A stretch of 64,000 nucleotides of DNA from Christensenella tenuis (GCF_014287795.1 NZ_JACOON010000003.1:186001-250000), one strand, 5' to 3'. Positions 34,887-43,069 are shown, numbered from the stretch's first letter. Program-made: numbers and translations. Notes: generated by a model not told the origin, from the sequence alone.

Positions 34887-35156
34887 CTATCTCCTTTGTA
34901 ATTGTTCCAATGTTTTTAAAAGTCCGTCATACGCATCCGATTCCGTAAGAATCGTCCTGCCATACTTTCCCGTCAGCCCATCCACGAGTGCGCACGCGCT
35001 TTTGCAGCCGCATACGACAACCACGTAGTCCATATCAAGGCCGGGCGCAGCAGATACGATCTCCTCTCCCGGGAAATCCTCCCGCAGCCTCTGCGCAATG
35101 TTCGTCCTGTCATAACGCGGGTTGCATCCCCCGCAGTATTTAATTCCTATTTTCAC
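34887..35156 (-). CDS. Small CGGCNPRYDR protein of the 4-hydroxybutyrate operon
   Basis: An 89-residue protein starting with GTG. It has a CxxC motif at the very start (KYCGGCNPRYDRTNIAQRL) and a second cysteine group in VVVVCGCKSACALVDG. The fold looks small alpha/beta, thioredoxin- or ferredoxin-like, but no family name is certain. Its start overlaps the end of the NifU-like gene by 17 bp and it ends 5 bp before abfT. Its place next to a NifU-like scaffold and the Fe-S enzyme AbfD suggests electron transfer or cluster assembly. That is inference only. Confidence 0.65.
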   Translation of the reverse strand: MKIGIKYCGGCNPRYDRTNIAQRLREDFPGEEIVSAAPGLDMDYVVVVCGCKSACALVDGLTGKYGRTILTESDAYDGLLKTLEQLQRR

Positions 35157-35454
35157 GCTGCTCTCTTCTCTTTTTCAATATTTCTTTTGCCATGCTCCAC
35201 GTTTCGTCGCTTACACCCGTTATAAGCACGACGTCTTTTACTTCCGGCACCGCTTCCTGCACCGCCGATGCAACGGTGGATTCAAACGTCAAGGAAGCCG
35301 AGGGACAATTGCTGCATTTTCCCAGAAAACGCACTTTCAGCACGCCGCCTTCGAAGCCAACGATTTCAATACCGCCTTCATGGCCGCCGAGTTCCGGCCG
35401 CACTTTTTCTTCCAGCACTTGTTCAATTTTTTTGAGCAGTTCCGTTTGTATCAT
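35140..35454 (-). CDS. NifU-like C-terminal domain protein
   Basis: 104 residues from the ATG at 35454; the longer upstream frame has no support. It is a stand-alone NifU C-terminal (Nfu) domain with KIEQVLEEKVRPELGGHEGG and the cluster-binding CSNCPSASLTF. Nfu proteins carry and deliver [4Fe-4S] clusters. It sits between abfD, whose product needs a [4Fe-4S] cluster and FAD, and the other pathway genes, so a dedicated cluster carrier for AbfD is a sensible hypothesis. The ribosome binding site is poor. Confidence 0.8.
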   Translation of the reverse strand: MIQTELLKKIEQVLEEKVRPELGGHEGGIEIVGFEGGVLKVRFLGKCSNCPSASLTFESTVASAVQEAVPEVKDVVLITGVSDETWSMAKEILKKRREQRENRN

Positions 35455-35609
35455 AATTTCTAGTTTTCCCGTACACTTTTGCGGTCTTGCCACAGACAGG
35501 AACATTCCTGCTGCCGAATACACACCGGGCATTTGCACTCCCCGGCCCAAACCAGAAGCCCGCCCTGTCTGTGTGCAGTTCCGCTTGTATCCTGCGCGCT
35601 ATGCGCGCA

Positions 35610-37058
35610 TTATTCTTTGATGTGGGCGATCTTCTTCGCCAGTTCTTTCTTCATCCCAAGGTTGCCCTGGCGCGCGATCATAATACGCTGTGCCTGCGGG
35701 CTGCCTGCGCCGTGCATGGACTCCGTGCGATAACCAACCGCCGCCGTCCCAAGTGCAAGATTCTCGATCAGGCGCAGGATCCTCAGGCGGTTTTCTGTGG
35801 AAACGCCTTCCACGCCCTTCAGGTATTTTTCTACATATTTGCCGAGCTTCGGATCACGGAAGTCCTTTTCGGACGGAGCCGTAACCATAATACCGCCCGC
35901 AATATCCTCTGCCAAACGGACGATCTCGTACGGGAAACGCGTTACATTCTGTTTGCACACATTGGCAAGCAGCAGGTCGATAATGTAATTGCCCGATTCC
36001 GTTGGGTGCCCTTCTGCCGAGCAGGCGATACCGCACGCATACAGCGTCTCGTTGAGATGTGTCATCTCGATCAGCTTATCCTTGATGTGCGAAGCTTTTG
36101 CCGCTCCATTATATTCCGCAGCAACCGCCGCCGCACCGATCAGCACGTCGCCCACGCCGACCTTGCAGCCGCCGTAGCTCTGACGGTGATAACCCGCGAA
36201 ACGTTCTACCAGCATGCCCGCGAATTCCGTTTCCCCGTTGAGGAAAATACGGTCGTTCGGGACGAATACGTCGTCAAAGATCGTGAGGGCTTCCACGCCG
36301 CCGAATTCAGAGTTGCCTACGTCAAGCTCGCTGCCTTCCAGCTTGCGCGTATCGCAGGACTGGCGGCCGATGATCATAAAGAGGCCGGGCGCGTCGAGCG
36401 GCACAGCAAAGGAAACCGCATAGTCTTTGTCCTCCGGTCTCATGGAAACCGTAGGCATCACGATCACTTCGTGAGAATTGAGCATTCCCGTCTGGTGTGC
36501 TTTTGCGCCACGGACGACAATACCGTCCGGACGGCGTTCCACTACGCGCAGGTACATATCCGGATCGGGCTGCGCATGCGGTGCCAGGGAACGGTCTCCT
36601 TTCGGGTCGGTCATAGCGCCGTCCACCGTGAGGTCGTTATCCTGGCAATACCGCATAAATTTCAAAAAGTTTTCATGATAGTTCGTACCGCACGCCTTAT
36701 CCGTTTCAAACGTCGTGCTGTAAATCGCATTAAACGCATCCATGCCGACGCAGCGCTGGAAACACGCAGCCGTCTGCTGTCCGAGTAGCCTTTGCATTTT
36801 TACTTTTTTAATCAGGTCATCGGTATTGCGGTGGATGTTCGTAAAACGGTTGATTTTCCTTCCATCCTCAAGCGTAACGGTCATCAGGTCTTCATATTCC
36901 GGCATCTGCGCCAGATCATACGTCATGCGGACCGAGTTGAGCGACGGGCGGAGGATCGGATCGTCCACCGGACTTTCAACCTTCTCGCCGAACATATAAA
37001 CTTCCATGTTGATTTTGCGAATACTTTCGATGTATTCTTCGCCTGTCATAAGTGCCAT
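35610..37058 (-). CDS. abfD: 4-Hydroxybutyryl-CoA dehydratase / vinylacetyl-CoA isomerase
   Basis: A 482-residue FAD and [4Fe-4S] enzyme that converts 4-hydroxybutyryl-CoA to crotonyl-CoA by a ketyl-radical mechanism. The cluster ligands line up with the characterised C. aminobutyricum enzyme (C99, C103, H292, C299): C99 and C103 in ACFQRC, and H291 and C298 in YHRQSYGGCKVG. All four are conserved, so it should be active. It is the first gene of the operon, behind the -24/-12 promoter at 37131-37146. This is the most diagnostic gene of the pathway. Confidence 0.95.
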   Translation of the reverse strand: MALMTGEEYIESIRKINMEVYMFGEKVESPVDDPILRPSLNSVRMTYDLAQMPEYEDLMTVTLEDGRKINRFTNIHRNTDDLIKKVKMQRLLGQQTAACFQRCVGMDAFNAIYSTTFETDKACGTNYHENFLKFMRYCQDNDLTVDGAMTDPKGDRSLAPHAQPDPDMYLRVVERRPDGIVVRGAKAHQTGMLNSHEVIVMPTVSMRPEDKDYAVSFAVPLDAPGLFMIIGRQSCDTRKLEGSELDVGNSEFGGVEALTIFDDVFVPNDRIFLNGETEFAGMLVERFAGYHRQSYGGCKVGVGDVLIGAAAVAAEYNGAAKASHIKDKLIEMTHLNETLYACGIACSAEGHPTESGNYIIDLLLANVCKQNVTRFPYEIVRLAEDIAGGIMVTAPSEKDFRDPKLGKYVEKYLKGVEGVSTENRLRILRLIENLALGTAAVGYRTESMHGAGSPQAQRIMIARQGNLGMKKELAKKIAHIKE

Positions 37059-37130
37059 AATTCTATCTCCCTTTCCATTCCTTAATATACCCCCCGGCTT
37101 TGCGCCGGTCTGTTCCTCTATTATTATACA

Positions 37131-37146
37131 TGCAATTATCGTGCCA
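37131..37146 (-). promoter_or_regulatory. Sigma-54 (-24/-12) promoter of the abfD operon
   Basis: On the minus strand the sequence reads TGGCAC-GATAA-TTGCA, a perfect match to the consensus TGGCACNNNNNTTGCA. Transcription would start at about 37120, some 60 bp before the abfD ATG. A sigma-54 activator gene lies directly upstream. Confidence 0.9.
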
Positions 37147-37324
37147 AGCGAGAGATAAATGTGATTTTTTTATCAATTTTTTGTAAAAAAAAAATTTTTC
37201 TCTTATTCAAGGATAAATTTCAACAAAAATCATAACCATCGCCCAATTTTTTTGTGAATTCCAGAAAGAATTCCCATCGAAACGTTCCATCCGGAAGACG
37301 TCTTTCCATTTCCGTTTCCTTTTT

Positions 37325-37340
37325 GTTTCATTTTTGCAAC
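37325..37340. promoter_or_regulatory. Putative activator site 1 (UAS)
   Basis: GTTTCATTTTTGCAAC, an imperfect palindrome of pattern GTTnCA-N4-TGnAAC. It lies about 190 bp upstream of the sigma-54 promoter and matches two further copies at 37407 and 37425. It is a likely binding site for the adjacent Fis-type activator. Confidence 0.65.
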
Positions 37341-37350
37341 ATTGTTCAGT

Positions 37351-37366
37351 TGGCATTAAAATTGCA
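37351..37366 (+). promoter_or_regulatory. Second sigma-54-like promoter, pointing right
   Basis: TGGCAT-TAAAA-TTGCA on the plus strand has the correct GG-to-GC spacing and one mismatch to consensus. It faces the 3' end of the activator gene, so a transcript from it would be antisense to that gene. No coding region follows. It may drive a small or antisense RNA, or be fortuitous. Confidence 0.45.
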
Positions 37367-37370
37367 TATA

Positions 37371-37393
37371 TGAAAAAAGCGCCTTTTGGCACC
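37371..37393 (-). terminator. Terminator of the sigma-54 activator gene
   Basis: On the minus strand GTGCC-AAAA-GGCGC (with one G-U pair) is followed by TTTTTT, 35 bp after the activator stop codon. Confidence 0.6.
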
Positions 37394-37406
37394 GTTTTTC
37401 ATCTTT

Positions 37407-37440
37407 GTTTCATTTCTGCAACGCGTTTCATTTCTGCAAC
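37407..37440. promoter_or_regulatory. Putative activator sites 2 and 3 (UAS pair)
   Basis: Two identical copies of GTTTCATTTCTGCAAC at 37407-37422 and 37425-37440, 18 bp apart, the second overlapping the activator stop codon. They differ at one base from site 1 and lie 260-300 bp upstream of the abfD sigma-54 promoter, a normal enhancer distance. Confidence 0.7.
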
Positions 37441-38870
37441 GTCTGGTATTTTTCCCGATACTTTTTCCGTTTGCGCACGAAGGTCGCAGCATCCATGCCG
37501 AGGCTTTTTGCTGCATCGCGCACGTTTCCCGCTTTTTGGTAGGCGCGTTCAATATAATCGAGTTCAAGACGCTCAGTCACCGCCTTTAGGTCCACTTCGC
37601 CATATTCCTGTGGCAGTCCTGCCGCGGGAGGCGTATGCAAAAAGAAGTTTCCCGCGGAAATATCCTCTGTACTGCTCATAACCATCGCGCGTTCCACCAC
37701 ATTTTTCAGTTCACGTACATTGCCCGGCCAACGATATTCAAGCAAAGCATCCTGTCCGGACGAAGTCATATACTTATTCATATTATATCTGCGGTTCAGT
37801 TCTCCCAGAAAACGTTCCGCAAGAGGAATAATATCCTTGCGCCTCTCCCGAAGCGGCGGAATAGTCACGGGAAATACGTTGAGGCGGTAGTAAAGGTCTG
37901 CGCGGAAGGTTTTTTCCCGCAGCATATCCTGCAGGTTCCGGTTGGTCGCCGCAATCACACGCACGTCTACCTTAACGGGCTTATTGGAGCCGATACGCTC
38001 GATCTCCTGTTCCTGCAGGACACGCAGCAGTTTGACTTGCATATCGAGCGGAAGTTCCCCCACTTCATCAAGGAAAATAGTCCCTTTGTCCGCAACTTCA
38101 AAAAGGCCCATTTTTCCCTCGCGGTTTGCGCCCGTAAATGCGCCGCGTTCATAGCCAAATAGCTCGCTTTCAATAAGCGATGCCGGAATCGCGCCGCAGT
38201 TTACTTTAATAAACCGCTCTTCGCTGCGGTTGCTGTTCCGGTAAATATAGGAAGCAATCCTGTCTTTGCCCGTTCCTGTCTCCCCCATGAGGAGCACCGT
38301 CGTATCGAGCCTGCTCACCCGGTCAATCATATGCATAATCGACAGCATTGCCGGGTCATGAACCACCAGTTCTCCGTCGCCGATGATCTGCCGCCGCATA
38401 GCTTCAAGCTCCGATACATTCTTTTCCGACAGTTTCTCATTTCGCCGCAGTTTGCTTCTGAGTTCGTGGAGTTCCGTAACGTCGCGTACATTGGTAATGA
38501 CCAGTATGACCTTCCCGGATTCGTCAAGCGTAGGCGTACTGGTAATGACCGCACGCTTTCCCGTCTGGAATTCCTGTTCCAGCGTTACGGGCTCTCGCGA
38601 TTCAATCGCCATCAAGGTGCCCGATACGTTGATAATATCGTCCTTTACAAGATCACGCATATTTTTCCCGAGCACATCCTCGCGTTTCAAGCCGGAAATA
38701 ATCTCGTAAGATTCATTGACCATGATCGTATTTGCGCTGCCATCCGTAATATAAATTCCATCGTAAGACCCGCCGATCACCACATCGAGTATGCTTTTTG
38801 CCCGGGAAATATCCGACAAGATGTCCGTCGCGCCGCCTTTTTCATAATAAGCCGGAACCCTTTTTTTCAT
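37428..38870 (-). CDS. Sigma-54-dependent PAS/AAA+ activator
   Basis: A 480-residue enhancer-binding protein with a PAS domain (about 28-135, IYITDGSANTIMVNESYEII), a coiled linker, an AAA+ domain with Walker A GETGTGKDR, the GAFTGA sigma-54 contact loop (ERGAFTGANREGKMG), Walker B GTIFLDEVGEL and arginine finger region FRADLYYRLNVFP, and a Fis-type helix-turn-helix (VRDAAKSLGMDAATFVRKRK). It is the obvious activator of the -24/-12 promoter in front of abfD. The PAS ligand is unknown; a pathway intermediate or redox signal is possible. Confidence 0.92.
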   Translation of the reverse strand: MKKRVPAYYEKGGATDILSDISRAKSILDVVIGGSYDGIYITDGSANTIMVNESYEIISGLKREDVLGKNMRDLVKDDIINVSGTLMAIESREPVTLEQEFQTGKRAVITSTPTLDESGKVILVITNVRDVTELHELRSKLRRNEKLSEKNVSELEAMRRQIIGDGELVVHDPAMLSIMHMIDRVSRLDTTVLLMGETGTGKDRIASYIYRNSNRSEERFIKVNCGAIPASLIESELFGYERGAFTGANREGKMGLFEVADKGTIFLDEVGELPLDMQVKLLRVLQEQEIERIGSNKPVKVDVRVIAATNRNLQDMLREKTFRADLYYRLNVFPVTIPPLRERRKDIIPLAERFLGELNRRYNMNKYMTSSGQDALLEYRWPGNVRELKNVVERAMVMSSTEDISAGNFFLHTPPAAGLPQEYGEVDLKAVTERLELDYIERAYQKAGNVRDAAKSLGMDAATFVRKRKKYREKYQTLQK

Positions 38871-38895
38871 ATGCTTCTCCTTTGCCCAGGCCGCT

Positions 38896-39567
38896 TCAGG
38901 GCAGCTTATACAGAATGCGGGGATGGCCGCCCGTGTTATAGTCGATATCGCTCACAATGCGTCCGGCATCTGCAAGCCGCTTCAGGTAACGCCGCGCGGT
39001 CACTGCCGAAAGGCCAAGTGTTTCCGCTATCTCTTTTACGGTAAAGCGGCATTCCGGCGCCTTCCTGAAGCAATCCAGCACGCGCCGCTCCTGCCCGCCG
39101 CCCTCCGCCGGAGCCGCATGGACCTGCGGCATATGCAGCAGGTGATCGACGGTTTCCTGATCCGCCGTCTTAAGCCCCGCGGCAATCCGCATACGCTCCG
39201 CATAGCGCCCAAGGCATTCGCAAAACCGCTCATAAGTAAACGGTTTCATCAGGTAATCCGCCGCGCCGAGGCGAAACGCCCTTCCCATTCTTTCCCCGTT
39301 TCGTTCAGCCGTTACCGGAATAATATCCGCCGGAATATCGTTTTCAAGCAAATCTTTCATCAGCTCTTCTCCGGAATATCCAGGCATGCGGAGTTCGAGA
39401 AGCACAAGGTCCACTGCATTTTCGCAGAAAAAACGAAACGCTTCCCGTCCGTCCGTAAATTCTCCCACGACCACAAACCGCGGATCACGCTCCATGTATT
39501 CACGGCTGATATATAACACCATCGGGTCGTCATCCACGATCACAACCCTGAATTGCTCCGTTTCCAT
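38896..39567 (-). CDS. DcuR/CitB-like response regulator with Glu at the phospho-acceptor site
   Basis: 223 residues from the ATG at 39567. The receiver has the acidic pocket (VVIVDDDPMV), Thr (IPVTAE) and Lys (YLMKPFTYE), but the acceptor Asp is replaced by Glu in VDLVLLELRMPG, a change that often mimics phosphorylation. The C-terminus is a winged helix (LSAVTARRYLKRLADAG, DYNTGGHPRILY) like the regulator at 31.7 kb. It has its own promoter and no cognate histidine kinase nearby. It is 25 bp upstream of the sigma-54 activator gene and probably cotranscribed with it. Confidence 0.85.
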   Translation of the reverse strand: METEQFRVVIVDDDPMVLYISREYMERDPRFVVVGEFTDGREAFRFFCENAVDLVLLELRMPGYSGEELMKDLLENDIPADIIPVTAERNGERMGRAFRLGAADYLMKPFTYERFCECLGRYAERMRIAAGLKTADQETVDHLLHMPQVHAAPAEGGGQERRVLDCFRKAPECRFTVKEIAETLGLSAVTARRYLKRLADAGRIVSDIDYNTGGHPRILYKLP

Positions 39568-39573
39568 ATCACA

Positions 39574-39602
39574 ATTGTAAAAGATTCCCCAAACAGTGTC
39601 AA
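39574..39602 (-). promoter_or_regulatory. Consensus sigma-A promoter giving a leaderless transcript
   Basis: On the minus strand TTGACA (39597-39602) and TACAAT (39574-39579) are spaced by 17 bp. Transcription should begin six to eight bases after the -10, which is at or beside the ATG at 39567. There is no ribosome binding site in that interval, so the message is predicted to be leaderless. Confidence 0.7.
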
Positions 39603-39665
39603 CCAAGCTTCATAGCGCTTTTGCGGGGAATATCATTCCAAAAACGCAGGCAAAACCATCCCAAA

Positions 39666-40637
39666 TTATGGATTTGATTCCGCAGCCTTTCCTATCCTGC
39701 CTTTCCCCAGGCGCGTCTTCAGGAGCCCCGGCAGGATATTCGCCATAGAGCCGATCAAGATCAGCACAATTCCCGCCACCATATTGGATGGAACCGCCTC
39801 GTGCAGGATAAAAAAGGCAAGAATCGTAGCAAGAACCGGCTTGAAAAAGAAAATCAGTGAAGTGCTGTTCGCAGAAGTTTTTTCCATTGCCGTAAAGTAA
39901 GAGGCAAATCCCGCGCCTGTAATCCCAATAAAAATATACAGCACAAATCCAACATTCTCTATATTATATCCCGTAAAAAACGGAATGTCGGCAAATATAT
40001 CGAGTCCGTTCGCCGCCAAAGCACCGGCAATGGCTGGAATATGGCTCATCCCCGCGAAAGCCAGCAATTCAAGCGCACCAAACAGGAAGCTCATGCAGGT
40101 AACGGCAACACCGCCATATTCCGCGCATTTCCGTTTGCCAAGCACACCATACAGTGCAAACGTAAGCACGGAAAGCAATGTGAATACAATGCCCGAGGCG
40201 CCAATCTGCACGTGGAACGGATTGATAATAACGATGATGCCTATGGCCTCGAGGATAATCGCGGCCACATTACGGCGATGAATCACTTCATGCAGGAGCA
40301 GGGCCGCAAACAGCATGACAAATGCGGGATTGCAGGAAAAAAGAACCGCAACCACCGATGCGTTGGTATCTGTAATGGCAAGCTGATAAAACGTCATGCT
40401 GACCGCGATCCCCAGAAGGCCCAGCAACGCAAAGAAACGGAGATCTTTTGCCGCTATGTGTACGCCTCTTTTTTTCATCGTATTGACCGCGAAGGGAACA
40501 AGAAATATCCCTCCGGCCAAAAAACGTGTCATGGTGAGCTGCATCGGATTGAAATCTCCCGCAATCTCCTTGAGGGCAATCTCCATCGTACTGAAAAGAA
40601 TGGTCGAAATAGCGATATAAATCCAGCCTTTTTTCAC
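39666..40637 (-). CDS. EamA/DMT-family exporter
   Basis: A 323-residue integral membrane protein with ten predicted helices in two EamA repeats (first about 1-140 with EIALKEIAGDFNPMQLTMTR; second about 150-300). Members export amino acids, nucleotides or drugs; the substrate cannot be told from sequence. It appears to be a single-gene unit ending close to the response-regulator promoter. The C-terminal tail after residue 300 is basic and cytoplasmic. Confidence 0.88.
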   Translation of the reverse strand: MKKGWIYIAISTILFSTMEIALKEIAGDFNPMQLTMTRFLAGGIFLVPFAVNTMKKRGVHIAAKDLRFFALLGLLGIAVSMTFYQLAITDTNASVVAVLFSCNPAFVMLFAALLLHEVIHRRNVAAIILEAIGIIVIINPFHVQIGASGIVFTLLSVLTFALYGVLGKRKCAEYGGVAVTCMSFLFGALELLAFAGMSHIPAIAGALAANGLDIFADIPFFTGYNIENVGFVLYIFIGITGAGFASYFTAMEKTSANSTSLIFFFKPVLATILAFFILHEAVPSNMVAGIVLILIGSMANILPGLLKTRLGKGRIGKAAESNP

Positions 40638-40942
40638 AAAAATTACTTCCTTCCGTCATAAACTCCAATGTTTATAATACGCCGGAAGAATTCATAAGTA
40701 AATTCAATAATATTTATACTTTATATAATTTTCACTTATAAAACTGCCCGAAAAACCTCGCTGCTGCGCGGCCGGACACTTTTTCAAATTTGCAGCGATT
40801 TATTTTACCATACACAGAGCGCGCGGCTGTAAAACCGCCATATGGGCGGGCCTGTAGGCGCGCATGCTCCCTTGCCTGCAAATAATAAGCTTACAAAAAA
40901 CCGGTTGATTATCCGCAATCAAGGCAGCAGTCCGGTAATTGC
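40638..40942. other. Intergenic region holding the second dispersed repeat
   Basis: About 305 bp without a supported gene, filled mostly by the dispersed repeat (40751-40924). The remainder (40638-40740) is AT-rich and must contain the minus-strand promoter of the EamA gene. Confidence 0.5.
40751..40924. repeat. Dispersed repeat, copy 2
   Basis: About 174 bp aligning with 24877-25030 in the same orientation, with an internal insertion around CAAATAATAAGCTTAC. Shared blocks: CCTCGCTGCTGCGCGGCCGG, AAACCGCCATATG, CCGGTTGATTATCCGCAAT. It ends 18 bp before the LysR stop codon. The two copies differ by many compensating-looking changes, so they are old rather than recent duplicates. Confidence 0.6.
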
Positions 40943-41824
40943 TTATTTTAATATATTTAGGAATTCCTGTGCCGCACGCGATATCTGTCCCCTGCTTCCC
41001 GAAGCAATACAAATGCTGCGCGCGGGAATCGAATGCCTCGTCCGCACCTCAAAGGTCCGCCCCGCACGGATGCTGTCTTCCGCAAAAAAATGCACGACGA
41101 TTCCGACGCCCATATTGCGTTCCACGAACGGCACAACAAGGTCGGAAGTCGCTACCTCAAAATCCGGGCTAAGCACCGCGTCGTGGGAATGGAAAAACGC
41201 ATCGAGGTAGTGTCTTGTACTTGTCTCGCGCCCGAGGCATACGATTGGGTAATCCGCAATCTCTTTTAGCGACAGCGTTTTTCCCTTCAATGCACTGAAT
41301 GCGTCTCCCGCAATAAAGATATCCCGGATTTCCGCCACTTCACGCACGGAAAGATCTTTATAATCTTCCACCGGAGATCCTACGACGCCAAGATCGATCT
41401 TTCCTTCCCGCAGGGCCGCAAGCGTTACCGGAGTGGAAGAATTTGTCACACTGATCTTGACCTTGGGATGTTTCTTGTGGAATTCTTCAAGAAATGGCAG
41501 CAGATAAAACTGCAGTGTCATATCGGAAGCCCCAATGCGCACTTCGCCCGCTTCAAAATCAAGCATGCCTTCCACCTTTTTTTCTCCCAGCAGAATCTGT
41601 TCATATCCTTTTTCCACATGAAAATACAACGCCTTGCCCTCCGGCGTCATCTGCATGCCTTTGCGCGTACGGAAAAATAAACTGCACCTCAATGCCTCTT
41701 CAAGCTGCCGGATCGATTGGCTCACAGCGGGCTGGGAAACATAGAGCGCCTCTGCCGCCAGTGTAATACTGCCCAGCCTCGCTACATAGTAAAATGTTTT
41801 ATAGTAATCCAGATTGATATTCAT
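40943..41824 (-). CDS. LysR-family transcriptional regulator
   Basis: 293 residues from the ATG giving MNINLDYYKTFYYVAR, the usual LysR start. It has a winged helix-turn-helix (GSITLAAEALYVSQPAVSQS) and a full substrate-binding domain (VRIGASDMTLQFYLLPFLEE). It is 4 bp downstream of the amidase gene on the same strand, an unusual pairing, so cotranscription is likely. The effector and targets are unknown. Confidence 0.9.
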   Translation of the reverse strand: MNINLDYYKTFYYVARLGSITLAAEALYVSQPAVSQSIRQLEEALRCSLFFRTRKGMQMTPEGKALYFHVEKGYEQILLGEKKVEGMLDFEAGEVRIGASDMTLQFYLLPFLEEFHKKHPKVKISVTNSSTPVTLAALREGKIDLGVVGSPVEDYKDLSVREVAEIRDIFIAGDAFSALKGKTLSLKEIADYPIVCLGRETSTRHYLDAFFHSHDAVLSPDFEVATSDLVVPFVERNMGVGIVVHFFAEDSIRAGRTFEVRTRHSIPARSICIASGSRGQISRAAQEFLNILK

Positions 41825-41828
41825 TTCT

Positions 41829-42869
41829 TTAGTTCGTGAAATAACCGGCAATACCGTTCAAAAGCCCCTGCGCGCATCGATTCTGGTACTCATCTGAAAT
41901 AAGCAGCGCCTCCTCGTCTCCGTTCGACAGGCAGCCCATTTCAATGTTGCATATGGGAACCGTGCTCCAGTTAAAACCCGTCTGGTCGTCCCTCGCGATA
42001 ATCCCGCGGTCGCGCGCGCCCGTCGCTTCCAGATAGGCCGCAAAGACCGCCTCTCCCGCAGCCCTGCTTTGCTGCTCAAAGCCCTCTGCATGTTCTCCCG
42101 CCGGTATGAGCATCATTGCGCCGCTCACCGATGAATCGTCCACACCATCGCAATGAAGCCTGAGTGCGAGGTCTACGCCTGCGTCATTCATTATTTTTGC
42201 GCGTTCCTGGTTCGAGATGTCAACATCCGCCGTTTCGTGGGTCATTACTACTTCTGCGCCATTTTCTTCCAGCAAATCGCGTAACTTCAGTGCCACATCG
42301 AGATTCACCTGGTATTCCGGAGTACCGGTATTCCTGCCGTCCGCGCCGGAAGTAACTTTGTTTTTCGTCACTGACGAACCGGGGGCAACGGCTTCCTGTT
42401 CTGAATTTCCTTTCCTTTGGTGCCCCGGATCAAGTCCTATTTTCACTCCTAAGAGCGGTAGGGTACATTCCTTTGCGTCATCCGCATAGATCCGCGCCAG
42501 CGTATCTTCTCCCGCAACGCCGTCCTCCGCAAGTCCATTCTGCCTCTGGAAAAGGCGCACGGCACGTTCGGTTGCCGGACCAAACTTCGTCGTATATTCA
42601 TCGATATCCAGATAGCCGAGCTCACCGAGACGCTGTTGCAGCGCTTTGACCGCCTCGCTTTCCACTCCGCTTTTCAGCGTCGGGTCTGGCGTGGGCGTAG
42701 GCACGGGTGCAGGGGACTGAGTTGAGGCGGGAGTCGCCGCAGGAGAGGCTGCAGGCTCCTCCTGTATCGGTTCCGGCCATCCAGCCGCGGCCTCTTCCGG
42801 CTCAGCCGCGCATGCCGCGGTTCCCAGGCATAATATCATGCAAATCAATATGATCCAGATTCTTCTCAT
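41829..42869 (-). CDS. N-acetylmuramoyl-L-alanine amidase with peptidoglycan-binding domain
   Basis: 346 residues from the ATG at 42869, which follows AAAGGAAA. It has a signal peptide or lipoprotein leader (ILCLGTAACAAEP), a Pro/Ala/Thr linker, a PG-binding domain (VKALQQRLGELGYLDI, FQRQNGLAEDGVAG) and an Amidase_3 domain (IGLDPGHQ, MTHETADVDISNQERA, LRLHCDGVDD, IEMGCLSN). The zinc ligands (His in DPGHQ, Glu, His in RLHCD) are present. It cleaves the stem peptide from glycan strands outside the cell. The leader Cys is only a weak lipobox. Confidence 0.9.
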   Translation of the reverse strand: MRRIWIILICMILCLGTAACAAEPEEAAAGWPEPIQEEPAASPAATPASTQSPAPVPTPTPDPTLKSGVESEAVKALQQRLGELGYLDIDEYTTKFGPATERAVRLFQRQNGLAEDGVAGEDTLARIYADDAKECTLPLLGVKIGLDPGHQRKGNSEQEAVAPGSSVTKNKVTSGADGRNTGTPEYQVNLDVALKLRDLLEENGAEVVMTHETADVDISNQERAKIMNDAGVDLALRLHCDGVDDSSVSGAMMLIPAGEHAEGFEQQSRAAGEAVFAAYLEATGARDRGIIARDDQTGFNWSTVPICNIEMGCLSNGDEEALLISDEYQNRCAQGLLNGIAGYFTN

Positions 42870-42939
42870 TGCTTTACATTTCCTTTCATATACCGCTATT
42901 ATAGCCGCACTTTCCCGATTACACAATGCCGTGCCGGCA

Positions 42940-42948
42940 TGCTATAAT
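42940..42948 (+). promoter_or_regulatory. Extended -10 promoter for the SDR genes
   Basis: TGCTATAAT (42940-42948) lies 122 bp before the first SDR start codon; no good -35 hexamer is seen, as is usual for extended -10 promoters. Confidence 0.5.
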
Positions 42949-43069
42949 AAAAACAGCACAGTTGCATAACATCTAGTATTTTGCAGACAGCCGATCTGGC
43001 ATCCGCAAAAATTTTGCATTTTTCCGCGGTCATTGGCAAAAATGCAATAAAATGCAGCAGGAGGAATCA

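Noticed and set aside
43005..43060. Possible -24/-12 promoter (TTGGCAAAAATGCAA) before the SDR genes
   Set aside because: The GG-to-GC distance is 9 instead of 12 bases, which sigma-54 does not tolerate.
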